Of a DNA stretch of 64,000 nt, positions 17,851 to 29,079 are shown one piece after another. Numbering within the stretch: position 1 is the first letter of the stretch; each line of letters starts with the position of its first letter. Position numbers and translations under genes: made by a program. The notes under the pieces are model-generated. The model was given only the letters and a program-made list of their open reading frames with translations, made no database searches and had not been told where the DNA came from. Source of the DNA: Actinomycetales bacterium Actino_02 (GTDB lineage Bacteria; Actinomycetota; Actinomycetes; Propionibacteriales; Propionibacteriaceae); NCBI GenBank assembly GCA_001603275.1, contig LUYM01000029.1, positions 1-64,000 of the forward strand, written 5' to 3'.

Positions 17851-18639
17851 TCAGGCGACACCCTCCCGAAGATCCGAGTTACCCGCCTGGAGCCGAATCA
17901 CCATCGCCCGGCTGAGCCCGGTCGCCGCGCTGATCTGCTCGTAGGGGACCGACCGGGTACGCAACTCGCGGATTGCCCGCTGCTGACGACGCCTATCGAG
18001 CCGAGCGAAATCCGAGGAGTCCTCAGTCCCACACACCACTCGCACCAGTTCAAGCACCTCGGCGCCGGTGTACCTCGGACGCCGTCCCGGACGAGCCGCT
18101 GCACGCGCGTCCAAGTCCAATGGCGCGGCGTGAGCAACATCGTCAAGGAAGCTGTCGGGAAGGATCGCCATCAGTGCGTCCCAGTCGATCAGCGACGACC
18201 GGCCGCCCACCAGCCGCCTACTGCTCCAGCGGTATTCGTCCGGAGTTCGCGACAGGCCGGCCTCGACCGGGTTGTCCCAGATGTAGCGCAGCAAAGTAAT
18301 CAGGTAGGCATCCGATTCGACCGGCTTGCTGCGAAAGCGGTCCTGGAAGAGGTGCCCCACACGTCCGTACTTCTGGTTGAACCACCAGACGTATCGGACG
18401 CCCAGTCGCTTGACTACGGTGCCGATCGGCTCGTCGGAGGTGCGAAGCACCAAGTGGACATGGTTTGGCATCAGGCAATAGGCGAGGACCTTGCAGCCGG
18501 ACGCGGCCTTCACTGTGTCGAGCGCAGAAAGGAAGTGCTCGTAGTCCTCATCCTCGAGGAACACCGCATCGCGGTTCACGCCTCTGAGCATCACGTGATA
18601 GATCGACGATGCGGCGTACTGCCGCCGTTGACGAGCCAT
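17851..18639 (-). CDS. REP-associated tyrosine transposase (RAYT, Y1 / IS200-like fold)
   Basis: 262 aa. The single-strand HUH nuclease fold is visible: YHVMLRGVNRDAVF at the N-terminus, metal-binding HVH (residues 60-62 in CLMPNHVHLVL), GHLFQDRFRSKPVESDAYL, and the 'LRYIWDNPVEAGL' helix carrying the probable nucleophile Tyr119. The C-terminal 80 residues resemble a helix-turn-helix (VPYEQISAATGLSRAMVIRL), a DNA-binding addition seen in some RAYTs. The ORF is intact, with AGGGGG before ATG 18639. REP arrays lie on both sides in inverted orientation. Known RAYTs nick and join REP hairpins as single-stranded DNA and are usually single copy and immobile themselves. Confidence 0.9.
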   Translation of the reverse strand: MARQRRQYAASSIYHVMLRGVNRDAVFLEDEDYEHFLSALDTVKAASGCKVLAYCLMPNHVHLVLRTSDEPIGTVVKRLGVRYVWWFNQKYGRVGHLFQDRFRSKPVESDAYLITLLRYIWDNPVEAGLSRTPDEYRWSSRRLVGGRSSLIDWDALMAILPDSFLDDVAHAAPLDLDARAAARPGRRPRYTGAEVLELVRVVCGTEDSSDFARLDRRRQQRAIRELRTRSVPYEQISAATGLSRAMVIRLQAGNSDLREGVA

Positions 18640-19046
18640 GTTCGCCCCCTAAGAACCTCACGAATGTGAGCGACGGTAGGCCACCTCGCGGTTCAGGAGG
18701 AGGGTGCCTTTGGCACGCTGTGGATAACTCAGGTCGTCCGCGGCTCGCTGTGGACGACCGATGGACGGTAATGGAACCGTCCCCGGTGAGCGCGGCGACC
18801 AGAGTGGACGGTAATGGAACCGTCCCCGGTAATCGGGGCTGACTTGGGGTGATGCGGGCGCGGAGCGGGAGGTGATGCGGAGGGCTTAGCGGGGCGGCTC
18901 GGGGCTCAAAGAATTCCTCAGTCGGCCATACCTTGACGGGTATATTTCGACACTCGAATGTTGCGCAAATGCCCTTGTCAGCACGGGTCTGTCAGCGGGA
19001 GTAGGGTGCTGTCCGAGCGCATAGTTTGACAACGAAGGGGTGCACT
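18640..19046. other. Intergenic region with REPs, a DnaA box and the PFOR operon promoter region
   Basis: Besides the REP doublet (18763-18825) it contains a perfect DnaA-box match TGTGGATAA at 18719-18727. An AT-richer stretch at 18930-18990 includes TTGACG and the inverted repeat TTCGA-CAC-TCGAA (18946-18958), a possible operator for the downstream operon. Confidence 0.45.
18763..18825 (-). repeat. REP doublet, 5' flank of the RAYT gene
   Basis: Two perfect consensus units (read GGACGGTAATGGAACCGTCC on the plus strand) start at 18763 and 18806, a pitch of 43 bp. Orientation is opposite to the array at 17729-17836, so the RAYT gene lies between inverted REP arrays. Confidence 0.9.
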
Positions 19047-20669
19047 GTGGCCCGCGATATCACCGAACTTCCCGACCTCGCCGATGCCAGTGGACGGGTG
19101 GCTCCAGTCAGAACCCGAATGCCGATCTATCTGGACCGGCTGCCACCGTGCAACAGCGCGTGTCCGGCCGGGGAGAACATCCAGGAATGGCTGCGGCTGG
19201 CCAAGGCCGGCCAGGACGAGGCCGCCTGGCGGGAACTGGTGAAGAACAACCCCTTCCCCGCCATCCACGGACGGGTCTGCTACCACCCCTGCGAAGGCGC
19301 CTGCAACCGCGTCGAGCTGGACGGTTCGGTCTCGATCCACTCCGTCGAGCGCTACCTCGGCGACCTGGCCATCGAGAAGGGCTGGCAGTTCGACAAGCCG
19401 CGCTTCTCCTCGGGCCGCAAGGTGTTGGTGGTCGGTGCCGGCCCGTCCGGGCTGAGCGCGGCCTACCAGCTGGCCAAGATGGGCCACGAGGTCGAGATCC
19501 GCGATTCCTCCCCCAAGCCCGGCGGCATGATGCGCTACGGCATCCCCGAGTACCGGCTGCCGCGCGCCGTCCTGGACGCCGAGATCGAGCGCCTCTACGC
19601 GCTCGGGGTGAAGATCACCACCGACTACACGGTCAAGGATCTGCTCGCCGACCAGGCCGAAGGCGGCTTCGAGGCGGTCTTCGTGGCCATCGGCGCGCAC
19701 CTGTCCAAGCGGGTCGACATCCCCAACCGCGATGCCTCCAAGATCGTGGACGCGGTCAGCTTCCTGCGTGATGTCGCCTCCGGCGAGCGTCCGATGATCG
19801 GACGCAAGGTGGCCATCTACGGCGGCGGCAACACCGCCATGGACGCCGCTCGCGTCGCCCGCCGGCTCGGAGCCGAGGAGTCGATCATCGTCTACCGGCG
19901 CACCGAGGAGCAGATGCCCGCGCACGCCGAGGAGAAGGAAGGCGCCGAGCGTGAGGGCGTCAAGATGAACTGGCTGCGCACCATCTCCAGCGTCGACGAG
20001 TCCGACCTGACCGTCGAGATCATGGAGCTGGACGAGAACGGTAAGGCCCGCGGCACCGGACGCTTCGAGAAGCTCGAAGCCGACACCGTGATCCTGGCCC
20101 TGGGCCAGGAGGCCGACTCCAACTTCCTGCGCCGGATCCCGGGCATGCACTTCGACCACGACGTCGTCCAAGTGAACCCGCGCACGCTGATGACCGACGT
20201 CCCGGGCATCTTCGCCGGCGGCGACGCGGTGCCCTCGGACCGCACGGTGACCATCGGGGTCGGCCACGGCAAGCGGGCCGCCAAGCAGATCGACGCCTAC
20301 CTGGCCGGACGCGAGGCCGTCGATCGCCCCAAGCACGATCTGGCCAGCTTCGAGAAGCTGAACCTGTGGTACTTCGGCGATGCCCGCCGCAACACTCAGC
20401 CCGAACTCGAGCCGTCCGAGCGGGTCACCGACTTCGACGAGATCGTCGGCGGCCTGACCGAACTTCAGGCGCACACCGAGGCTGCCCGCTGCCTGTCCTG
20501 CGGCAACTGTTTCGAGTGTGACGGCTGCCTGGGCTCCTGCCCCGAGGATGCGGTGATCAAGCTCGGTAAGGGCAACCGCTACCGCTACGACTACGACAAA
20601 TGCACTGGCTGCGCGACCTGCTTCGAGCAGTGTCCGGTCGGTGCCATCGCGATGATCGAGGAGAACTGA
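19047..20669 (+). CDS. GltD-like NAD(P)H oxidoreductase with C-terminal ferredoxin domain
   Basis: 540 aa. N-terminal Fer4_20-type cysteines (35, 39, 78, 82, 86) are as in GltD, NfnB and dihydropyrimidine dehydrogenase. An FAD motif GAGPSG is at 130-135 and an NAD(P) motif YGGGNTAMDAAR near 258. The C-terminus adds cysteine motifs (CLSCGNCFECDGCLGSCP near 481 and CTGCATCFEQCP near 519) for two 4Fe-4S clusters. It lies 2 bp before nifJ, so electron exchange between PFOR's ferredoxin-level electrons and NAD(P) is inferred. GTG 19047 is chosen for its GAAGGGG ribosome binding site. It is not an ordinary glutamate synthase subunit because no gltB is present. Confidence 0.85.
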   Translation: MARDITELPDLADASGRVAPVRTRMPIYLDRLPPCNSACPAGENIQEWLRLAKAGQDEAAWRELVKNNPFPAIHGRVCYHPCEGACNRVELDGSVSIHSVERYLGDLAIEKGWQFDKPRFSSGRKVLVVGAGPSGLSAAYQLAKMGHEVEIRDSSPKPGGMMRYGIPEYRLPRAVLDAEIERLYALGVKITTDYTVKDLLADQAEGGFEAVFVAIGAHLSKRVDIPNRDASKIVDAVSFLRDVASGERPMIGRKVAIYGGGNTAMDAARVARRLGAEESIIVYRRTEEQMPAHAEEKEGAEREGVKMNWLRTISSVDESDLTVEIMELDENGKARGTGRFEKLEADTVILALGQEADSNFLRRIPGMHFDHDVVQVNPRTLMTDVPGIFAGGDAVPSDRTVTIGVGHGKRAAKQIDAYLAGREAVDRPKHDLASFEKLNLWYFGDARRNTQPELEPSERVTDFDEIVGGLTELQAHTEAARCLSCGNCFECDGCLGSCPEDAVIKLGKGNRYRYDYDKCTGCATCFEQCPVGAIAMIEEN

Positions 20670-20671
20670 GC

Positions 20672-24238
<3,567 letters not shown>

Positions 24239-24241
24239 GCG

Positions 24242-25255
24242 ATGGACACCACCACCAGCTATCTGGGTCTCACCTTGCGGCATCCGCTGGTGGCTTCGGC
24301 CGGCCCGCTGTCGCAGAGCGTCGATCAGGTGAAAGCCCTGGCCGACACCGGGTTGGGCGCGGTGGTGCTCTACTCGCTGTTCGCCGAGCAGGTGCAGCGC
24401 CAGGCCGAGCGTGACCTGGCGCTGGAGGAGGACTACGCCGAGTCGTTCGCCGAGGCGACCAGCTACTTCCCGTCCATGGACGAGCTGGCCAACCCGGCCG
24501 CCGGCTACCTGAGCCTGATTGAGCGCTCGGCCAAGGCGGTGGACGTGCCGGTCATCGCCAGCCTGAACGCGTCCGCGCTCGGCTCGTGGACGAGCTTCGC
24601 TCAGCAGCTGGTCGATGCCGGAGCGTCCGCGCTGGAGTGCAACATCTACCTCGTGCCCGGCGATCTGAGCATGACCGGTGCCGAGGTGGAGGCCCAGCAC
24701 CTGGAGATCGTGGCCGCGGTGAAGCAGGCTGTGGACGTCCCGGTGGCGGTGAAGCTGTCGCCGTACTTCTCCAGCCCCGGCAACTTCGCCCTGCAGGTAA
24801 TTGAGGCCGGCGCGGACGGCCTGGTGCTGTTCAACCGCTTCCTGCAGCCCGGCGTGGACGTCGAACAGCTGGCCGTGGTGTCGGGGGTGCATCTGTCGTC
24901 GCCGGCCGACGCCCGGGTGCCGCGAACCTGGATCGCCGCGCTGCGCCGCCAGACCAAGGCCTCGCTGGCCGCCAGCTCGGGCGTGGAGTCCTCAGCCGAT
25001 GCAATCGCGCATCTGCTGGCCGGCGCTGATGTGGTGATGACGACGTCCGCCCTGGTCCGGCACGGGGCCGGCTACGCGGCCAAGCTGATCGCCGGCATGG
25101 ACGACTGGGCCCAATCCAAGGGCTACACCAGCGTGGACGAGTTCCGTGGCCTGCTCGCGGTGCCGTCGGACGCCGACCCGCTGGGCTACCACCGCTCCGG
25201 CTACATGGCCGCCCTGGAGAAGGCCAAGTCGATGTACGGCTCCCTGCGCCACTGA
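24242..25255 (+). CDS. Dihydroorotate dehydrogenase-like (PreA-like) flavoprotein
   Basis: 337 aa TIM-barrel of the DHOD family: YLGLTLRHPLVASAGPLSQSVDQVK at the start, VPVAVKLSPYFS in the middle and 'GADVVMTTSALVRHG' near the phosphate-binding end. The usual DHOD active-site loop (NxSCPN) is replaced by 'ECNIYLVPGD', so the catalytic base is not evident, and there are no cluster cysteines. It is translationally close to nifJ (3 bp). Similar 'DHOD-like' genes occur next to PFOR in other bacteria. Its true substrate is unknown, and pyrimidine synthesis is not implied. Confidence 0.8.
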   Translation: MDTTTSYLGLTLRHPLVASAGPLSQSVDQVKALADTGLGAVVLYSLFAEQVQRQAERDLALEEDYAESFAEATSYFPSMDELANPAAGYLSLIERSAKAVDVPVIASLNASALGSWTSFAQQLVDAGASALECNIYLVPGDLSMTGAEVEAQHLEIVAAVKQAVDVPVAVKLSPYFSSPGNFALQVIEAGADGLVLFNRFLQPGVDVEQLAVVSGVHLSSPADARVPRTWIAALRRQTKASLAASSGVESSADAIAHLLAGADVVMTTSALVRHGAGYAAKLIAGMDDWAQSKGYTSVDEFRGLLAVPSDADPLGYHRSGYMAALEKAKSMYGSLRH

Positions 25256-25264
25256 GGCTCGAGC

Positions 25265-25299
25265 CCGCAGAAAACGGGGGCTGTCCTCCTTCTCTGCGG
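25265..25299. repeat. Type 2 palindromic repeat after the PFOR operon
   Basis: CCGCAGA ... TCTGCGG arms with a GGGGG/TCCTCC inner stem start 9 bases after the operon stop. It may serve as its terminator. It is related to 13112-13144 and 47053-47086. Confidence 0.7.
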
Positions 25300-25323
25300 C
25301 GGACGCGAGCCGGGGTGGGCCGG

Positions 25324-25329
25324 TACAGT
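25324..25329 (+). promoter_or_regulatory. Putative -10 box (TACAGT), leaderless glycosyltransferase
   Basis: TACAGT ends 6 bases before GTG 25336 and no Shine-Dalgarno sequence is visible. Confidence 0.45.
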
Positions 25330-25335
25330 CGGGAC

Positions 25336-26787
25336 GTGCCACATCGCAAGGGTTCAGCGCCGATCCCGCCCGCCAGCACGTCCGCGACGAACGAGCCTGC
25401 CGCCCCGGCGAGCAGCCCTGATCAGCGGTCGCTCGTCCCGCGCCACGGCGGCGGGCACCGTCCGCTGACCATCGCCGAGTTCACCGACAACTACGGCCCG
25501 GCCGAATCCGGGCTGCTGTATTCGGTGCAGTCGCTGGAGGGCCAGATCCTGGCCGCAGGCCACAAGGTGCTACTGGTTGCCCCGGTCGCCGACGGCCCCA
25601 ACCCCTACGCCGGGCGCGCCGGACGCCGTGAGATCCGACTGCCCAGCGTGCAGATCCCCGGCACCCAGATCCGGCTGTCGATGGGCCAGGATTTCGACTA
25701 TCGGCTGGCCCAGCTGGTGGCCAACCCGCCAGACGTGATCCACGTCCACGGTCTGGGCCCGATCAGCCTGCTCGGGCTGTGGGCGGCCGAGCGGACGGGG
25801 CGTCCGCTGGTGATCACCTGGCAGAACGATCTGGAGGCCTACGCCGAGCACTACTGGCACGTCCTTCCCTTCCTGAACGCGGCCTACAAGGTCTACGAGC
25901 TGCACATGGCCGAATCGACCTGGGAGCAGATCAAGAAGTTGAAGCTCAAGCGTCCGCGCCGCGGCGGAGCCCAGGTGGAGCTGCTCGAACTGGCCGCCAA
26001 GATGCTCACCGACGCCGACGTGGTGATCACCCCGTCGGTCAAGACCGCCGAGCGGGTGCTCGAGGTGGCCCCGGCGTCGGCCGTCCGGGTCGTCCCCAAC
26101 GGCGTCGATCCGCTGCCCGCGCTTCCGCCGATCAGCAAGTCCCGCGGCCCGCGGCTTCTCTACGTCGGACGGATCTCCCAGGAGAAGGGGATCGACCTGC
26201 TGCTGGACGCCTTCGAGCTCGTCCGCGATCAGGTGCCGCACGTCGAGTTGATGCTGGTCGGCGAGTGGCGCACCGCCCCCACCAAGCTGCGCCGTCGGCT
26301 GGTCCGGGCTTCGCGGTTCGGCCGCGTCCGGCTGGTCGGGCAGGTGCCCAAGGCGAAGCTCAGTGCCTACTACGCCGCCGCCGACGCCTTCGTCTTCCCG
26401 TCGCTGACCGACACCCAGGGGTTGTCGCTGCACGAGGCCGCCCATGCCGGACTTCCCTTCGTCATGGTCGACCACGAGTTGCGCCTGGTCACCGAGCCGG
26501 GCGTCAACACCGTCCTGGCCAGGCCGAATCCGGTCTCGCTGGCCGGCGCGATCGTCAGCCTGCTGGACGCCCTCAACGACCCGACCTACCGCAGCCAGGC
26601 CGCCGAGCGCTCCCGCGAGCTGGCCGCGCAGTGGACGCTGACCGGTCAGTGCTCGCAGATGATCGGCATCTATGAGGATCTGGCTGCCGGACGTCCGGTG
26701 CCCACCACCGAGAATCTCGCTCCTGACTACGGGCGCCGCGTCTTCCCCGGGCGGACGGTCACGGCCCGCTTCGATCGTCCCGACTGA
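25336..26787 (+). CDS. GT4-family glycosyltransferase
   Basis: 483 aa. After a low-complexity tail of about 40 residues comes a GT-B fold: the N-terminal domain begins 'LTIAEFTDNYGPAESGLLYSVQSLEGQILAAGHKVLLVAP'. The C-terminal donor domain includes 'RLLYVGRISQEKGIDLLLDAFE' and the 'VFPSLTDTQGLSLHEAAHAGLPFV' region in place of the usual EX7E motif. No transmembrane helix is visible. It may transfer a hexose to a lipid or cell-envelope glycan; the specific acceptor cannot be told. Start GTG 25336 is supported by the -10 box spacing. Confidence 0.8.
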   Translation: MPHRKGSAPIPPASTSATNEPAAPASSPDQRSLVPRHGGGHRPLTIAEFTDNYGPAESGLLYSVQSLEGQILAAGHKVLLVAPVADGPNPYAGRAGRREIRLPSVQIPGTQIRLSMGQDFDYRLAQLVANPPDVIHVHGLGPISLLGLWAAERTGRPLVITWQNDLEAYAEHYWHVLPFLNAAYKVYELHMAESTWEQIKKLKLKRPRRGGAQVELLELAAKMLTDADVVITPSVKTAERVLEVAPASAVRVVPNGVDPLPALPPISKSRGPRLLYVGRISQEKGIDLLLDAFELVRDQVPHVELMLVGEWRTAPTKLRRRLVRASRFGRVRLVGQVPKAKLSAYYAAADAFVFPSLTDTQGLSLHEAAHAGLPFVMVDHELRLVTEPGVNTVLARPNPVSLAGAIVSLLDALNDPTYRSQAAERSRELAAQWTLTGQCSQMIGIYEDLAAGRPVPTTENLAPDYGRRVFPGRTVTARFDRPD

Positions 26788-26803
26788 GCCGGTATTTCGG
26801 CCA

Positions 26804-26843
26804 GATGAAGGCTCGATGACGAACGTTCATTCAGGCCTTCATC
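26804..26843. promoter_or_regulatory. Inverted repeat upstream of the agmatine operon
   Basis: GATGAAGGC and GCCTTCATC (9-bp arms) are separated by 22 bases that contain the small palindrome GAACGTTC. It lies between the glycosyltransferase stop and aguA. It could be an operator for the operon or a terminator of the upstream gene. Confidence 0.4.
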
Positions 26844-26898
26844 ACGGCTGAGCGCGTCCTATCGTGGCTGCACGATCGCTGCGATAGGAGGTGGACGG

Positions 26899-27975
26899 GT
26901 GCTCCCCGACGCTGTTGCCGACGCGCCCGCCGACAATCCGGGCTGGCGCATGCCCGCCGAGACTGAGCCCCACGAGCGCACCTGGATGGCCTGGCCGTCC
27001 AGCGGCTACACGCTGGGCTCGACCTGGGGCGAGGCCGAAACCGCCCGGCGCGCGTGGGCGTCGGTGGCCAATGCCATCGTCGACTTCGAGCCGGTCTCGA
27101 TGATCGTCCCGCCGACCGCCACCGCCGAGGCGACCCGGCTGCTGAGCACGTCGGTGGAGTTGTACTTCCGTCCCCTCGACGACGCCTGGTACCGCGACAT
27201 CGGGCCCACTTTCGTCCTCGGACCGGACGGACGCTTGGGCGCGGTCGACTGGCTGTTCAACGGCTGGGGCGCGCAGAGCTGGGCCCGCTGGGAGCTGGAC
27301 GCCGGCGCCGCCGAGGTGGCCATCACGGCAGCGGGTGCCACCGCGACCCGCTCGGCCCTGACCAACGAGGGTGGTGGGATCCACACCGACGGGCAGGGGA
27401 CGTTCCTGCTCACCGAGACCGTCCAGCTCGACCCCGGACGCAACCCGGGCTGGGTGAAGGCCGATGTCGAAGCCGAACTCTCCCGGGCGGTCGGGGCGAA
27501 GAAGGCGATCTGGCTGCCGCGCGGGCTGACTCGCGACTCCCAGACCTACGGCACCCGCGGCCATGTCGATCTGCTGGCCACCTTCGTCGGCCCCGGACGG
27601 CTGCTGGTGCACTCCCAGACCAACCCGGAGCACCCGGACTACCTGGTCAGCGCAGAGATCCGGGACGTCCTGGTCGGCCAGACCGATGCTCACGGGCAGG
27701 CCCTGGAGGTCATCGATCTGCCCGCCCCGACGGTGCTGCGCGATGCCGAGGGCTGGGTCGACTACAGCTATGTGAACCACTACGTGCTCAACGGTGCGGT
27801 GCTGTTCGGCAGCTTCGCCGACCCGTCCGATGAGAGCGCCGCCGAGATCCTGGGCGCCGCCTATCCGGGCCGTGAGGTGCTCAGTGTGGACGCGCGCCCG
27901 CTGTTCGCCCGCGGCGGCGGCGTCCACTGCATCACCCAGCAACAACCGCGTTCCGCAGAAGGAGTCCGTCGATGA
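26899..27975 (+). CDS. aguA: Agmatine deiminase family protein
   Basis: 358 aa, peptidylarginine-deiminase fold. Expected catalytic residues are visible: Asp100 in 'YRDIGPTF', the His-x-Asp pair at 222-224 (RGHVDL), Glu157 in NEGGG, and the nucleophile Cys344 in 'GGGVHCITQQQP'. The reaction is agmatine to N-carbamoylputrescine plus ammonia. GTG 26899 follows AGGAGG at good spacing. The stop overlaps the start of the amidase gene (ATGA), giving a two-gene agmatine-to-putrescine operon. Confidence 0.88.
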   Translation: MLPDAVADAPADNPGWRMPAETEPHERTWMAWPSSGYTLGSTWGEAETARRAWASVANAIVDFEPVSMIVPPTATAEATRLLSTSVELYFRPLDDAWYRDIGPTFVLGPDGRLGAVDWLFNGWGAQSWARWELDAGAAEVAITAAGATATRSALTNEGGGIHTDGQGTFLLTETVQLDPGRNPGWVKADVEAELSRAVGAKKAIWLPRGLTRDSQTYGTRGHVDLLATFVGPGRLLVHSQTNPEHPDYLVSAEIRDVLVGQTDAHGQALEVIDLPAPTVLRDAEGWVDYSYVNHYVLNGAVLFGSFADPSDESAAEILGAAYPGREVLSVDARPLFARGGGVHCITQQQPRSAEGVRR

Positions 27976-28916
27976 GAACCGTGGTGGCCACCCCCCTGGA
28001 CTCACCCGCCCGAGTCCAGCCGTCCACACGTCCGCCGCTGGTGGTGGGTCTGGTGCAGACCCACTGGCACCCCGATCCGGCCACCCACCGGGCGGTGCTG
28101 GACGACGGAATCGGCTCAGCTGCGGCCGAAGGTGCCGAAGTGGTGTTCCTGCCAGAACTGACCCTGCAGCGCTACCCGGCCGACACCCTGCCCGCCGGGC
28201 GTGCTGCCGATCTGGCCGAGGACCTGGCCGACGGGCCGACCTACCGCTTCGCCGCCGAGTCGGCCGGACGCCACCAGGTGCTGGTGCACGCCTCGCTCTA
28301 CGAGCGCGCCGACGGCCCGGACGGACGCGGCTACAACACCGCCATCCTGGTCGCCCCGGACGGCACTCTGCTGGCCAAGACCCGCAAGCTGCACATTCCG
28401 GTGACCGCCGGCTACCACGAGGATCACTACTTCCGTCCAGGCCCGGCCGAGGACGCCTACCCGGTGACCACGCTGCCGCTGCCCTCGTCCGCCCGGGTCG
28501 GCCTGCCGACCTGCTGGGACGAGTGGTTCCCCGAGGTGTCCCGGACCTACTCGCTGGCCGGGGCCGAAGTGCTGGCCTACCCCAGTGCGATCGGCTCCGA
28601 GCCTGATCATCCGGCTTTCGACACCGAGCCGCTGTGGCGGCAGGTGATCTCGGCCAACGCGGTCACGGCCGGCACCTTCATGGTGGTGCCGAACCGGTGG
28701 GGCACCGAGGGCAAGATCGCCTTCTACGGCTCGTCCTTCATCGCCGACCCGTACGGGCGGGTGCTGGCCCAGGCGCCGCGCTCGGCCGATCTGGTGCTGG
28801 TGGCGTCGCTGGATCTGGATCAGTGCCGCGATTGGCGTGAGCTGTTCCCGTTCAACCAGACCCGGCGTCCGGACACCTACGCCGGCCTGCTGGCCCCGGC
28901 CATCGACCGTCTCTAG
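27972..28916 (+). CDS. aguB: N-carbamoylputrescine amidase-like nitrilase superfamily hydrolase
   Basis: 314 aa. The nitrilase triad is visible: Glu62 (LPELTLQRYPA), Lys139 (KTRKLHIP) and Cys181 (GLPTCWDEWFPE). The 'GYHEDHYFRPG' segment also fits AguB-type amidases. The expected product from N-carbamoylputrescine is putrescine, CO2 and ammonia. It overlaps aguA by 4 bp. Its N-terminal extension of about 20 residues before 'VVGLVQTHW' is longer than usual. REP units start 14 bases after the stop. Confidence 0.85.
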   Translation: MRTVVATPLDSPARVQPSTRPPLVVGLVQTHWHPDPATHRAVLDDGIGSAAAEGAEVVFLPELTLQRYPADTLPAGRAADLAEDLADGPTYRFAAESAGRHQVLVHASLYERADGPDGRGYNTAILVAPDGTLLAKTRKLHIPVTAGYHEDHYFRPGPAEDAYPVTTLPLPSSARVGLPTCWDEWFPEVSRTYSLAGAEVLAYPSAIGSEPDHPAFDTEPLWRQVISANAVTAGTFMVVPNRWGTEGKIAFYGSSFIADPYGRVLAQAPRSADLVLVASLDLDQCRDWRELFPFNQTRRPDTYAGLLAPAIDRL

Positions 28917-28929
28917 CGGGCTGCATTGG

Positions 28930-28992
28930 GGACGGTTCCAATACCGTCCACCGTAGTCAGCGGGTGTAGTGGGGACGGTTCCATTACCGTCC
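28930..28992 (+). repeat. REP doublet downstream of the agmatine operon
   Basis: Units start at 28930 (loop variant TTCCAATA) and 28973 (consensus), 43 bp apart. Both are followed by ACCGTAGTCAGCG, showing that the repeat extends beyond the 20-bp palindrome. Confidence 0.9.
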
Positions 28993-29079
28993 ACCGTAGT
29001 CAGCGAGAATCGCTGGAAGGCGGCGTTGCCCGCGAATGTAGGCTCGCGATGTATTGCCGCAGTCCGAAGGAGATACCGG

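Noticed and set aside
17851-18639. Ordinary IS200/IS605 insertion sequence
   Set aside because: No IS-type terminal hairpins or tnpB; flanking REP arrays and the longer C-terminal region fit RAYT better.
19047-20669. Glutamate synthase small subunit (gltD)
   Set aside because: No gltB adjacent and extra C-terminal ferredoxin cysteines; its place in the PFOR operon points to another electron partner.
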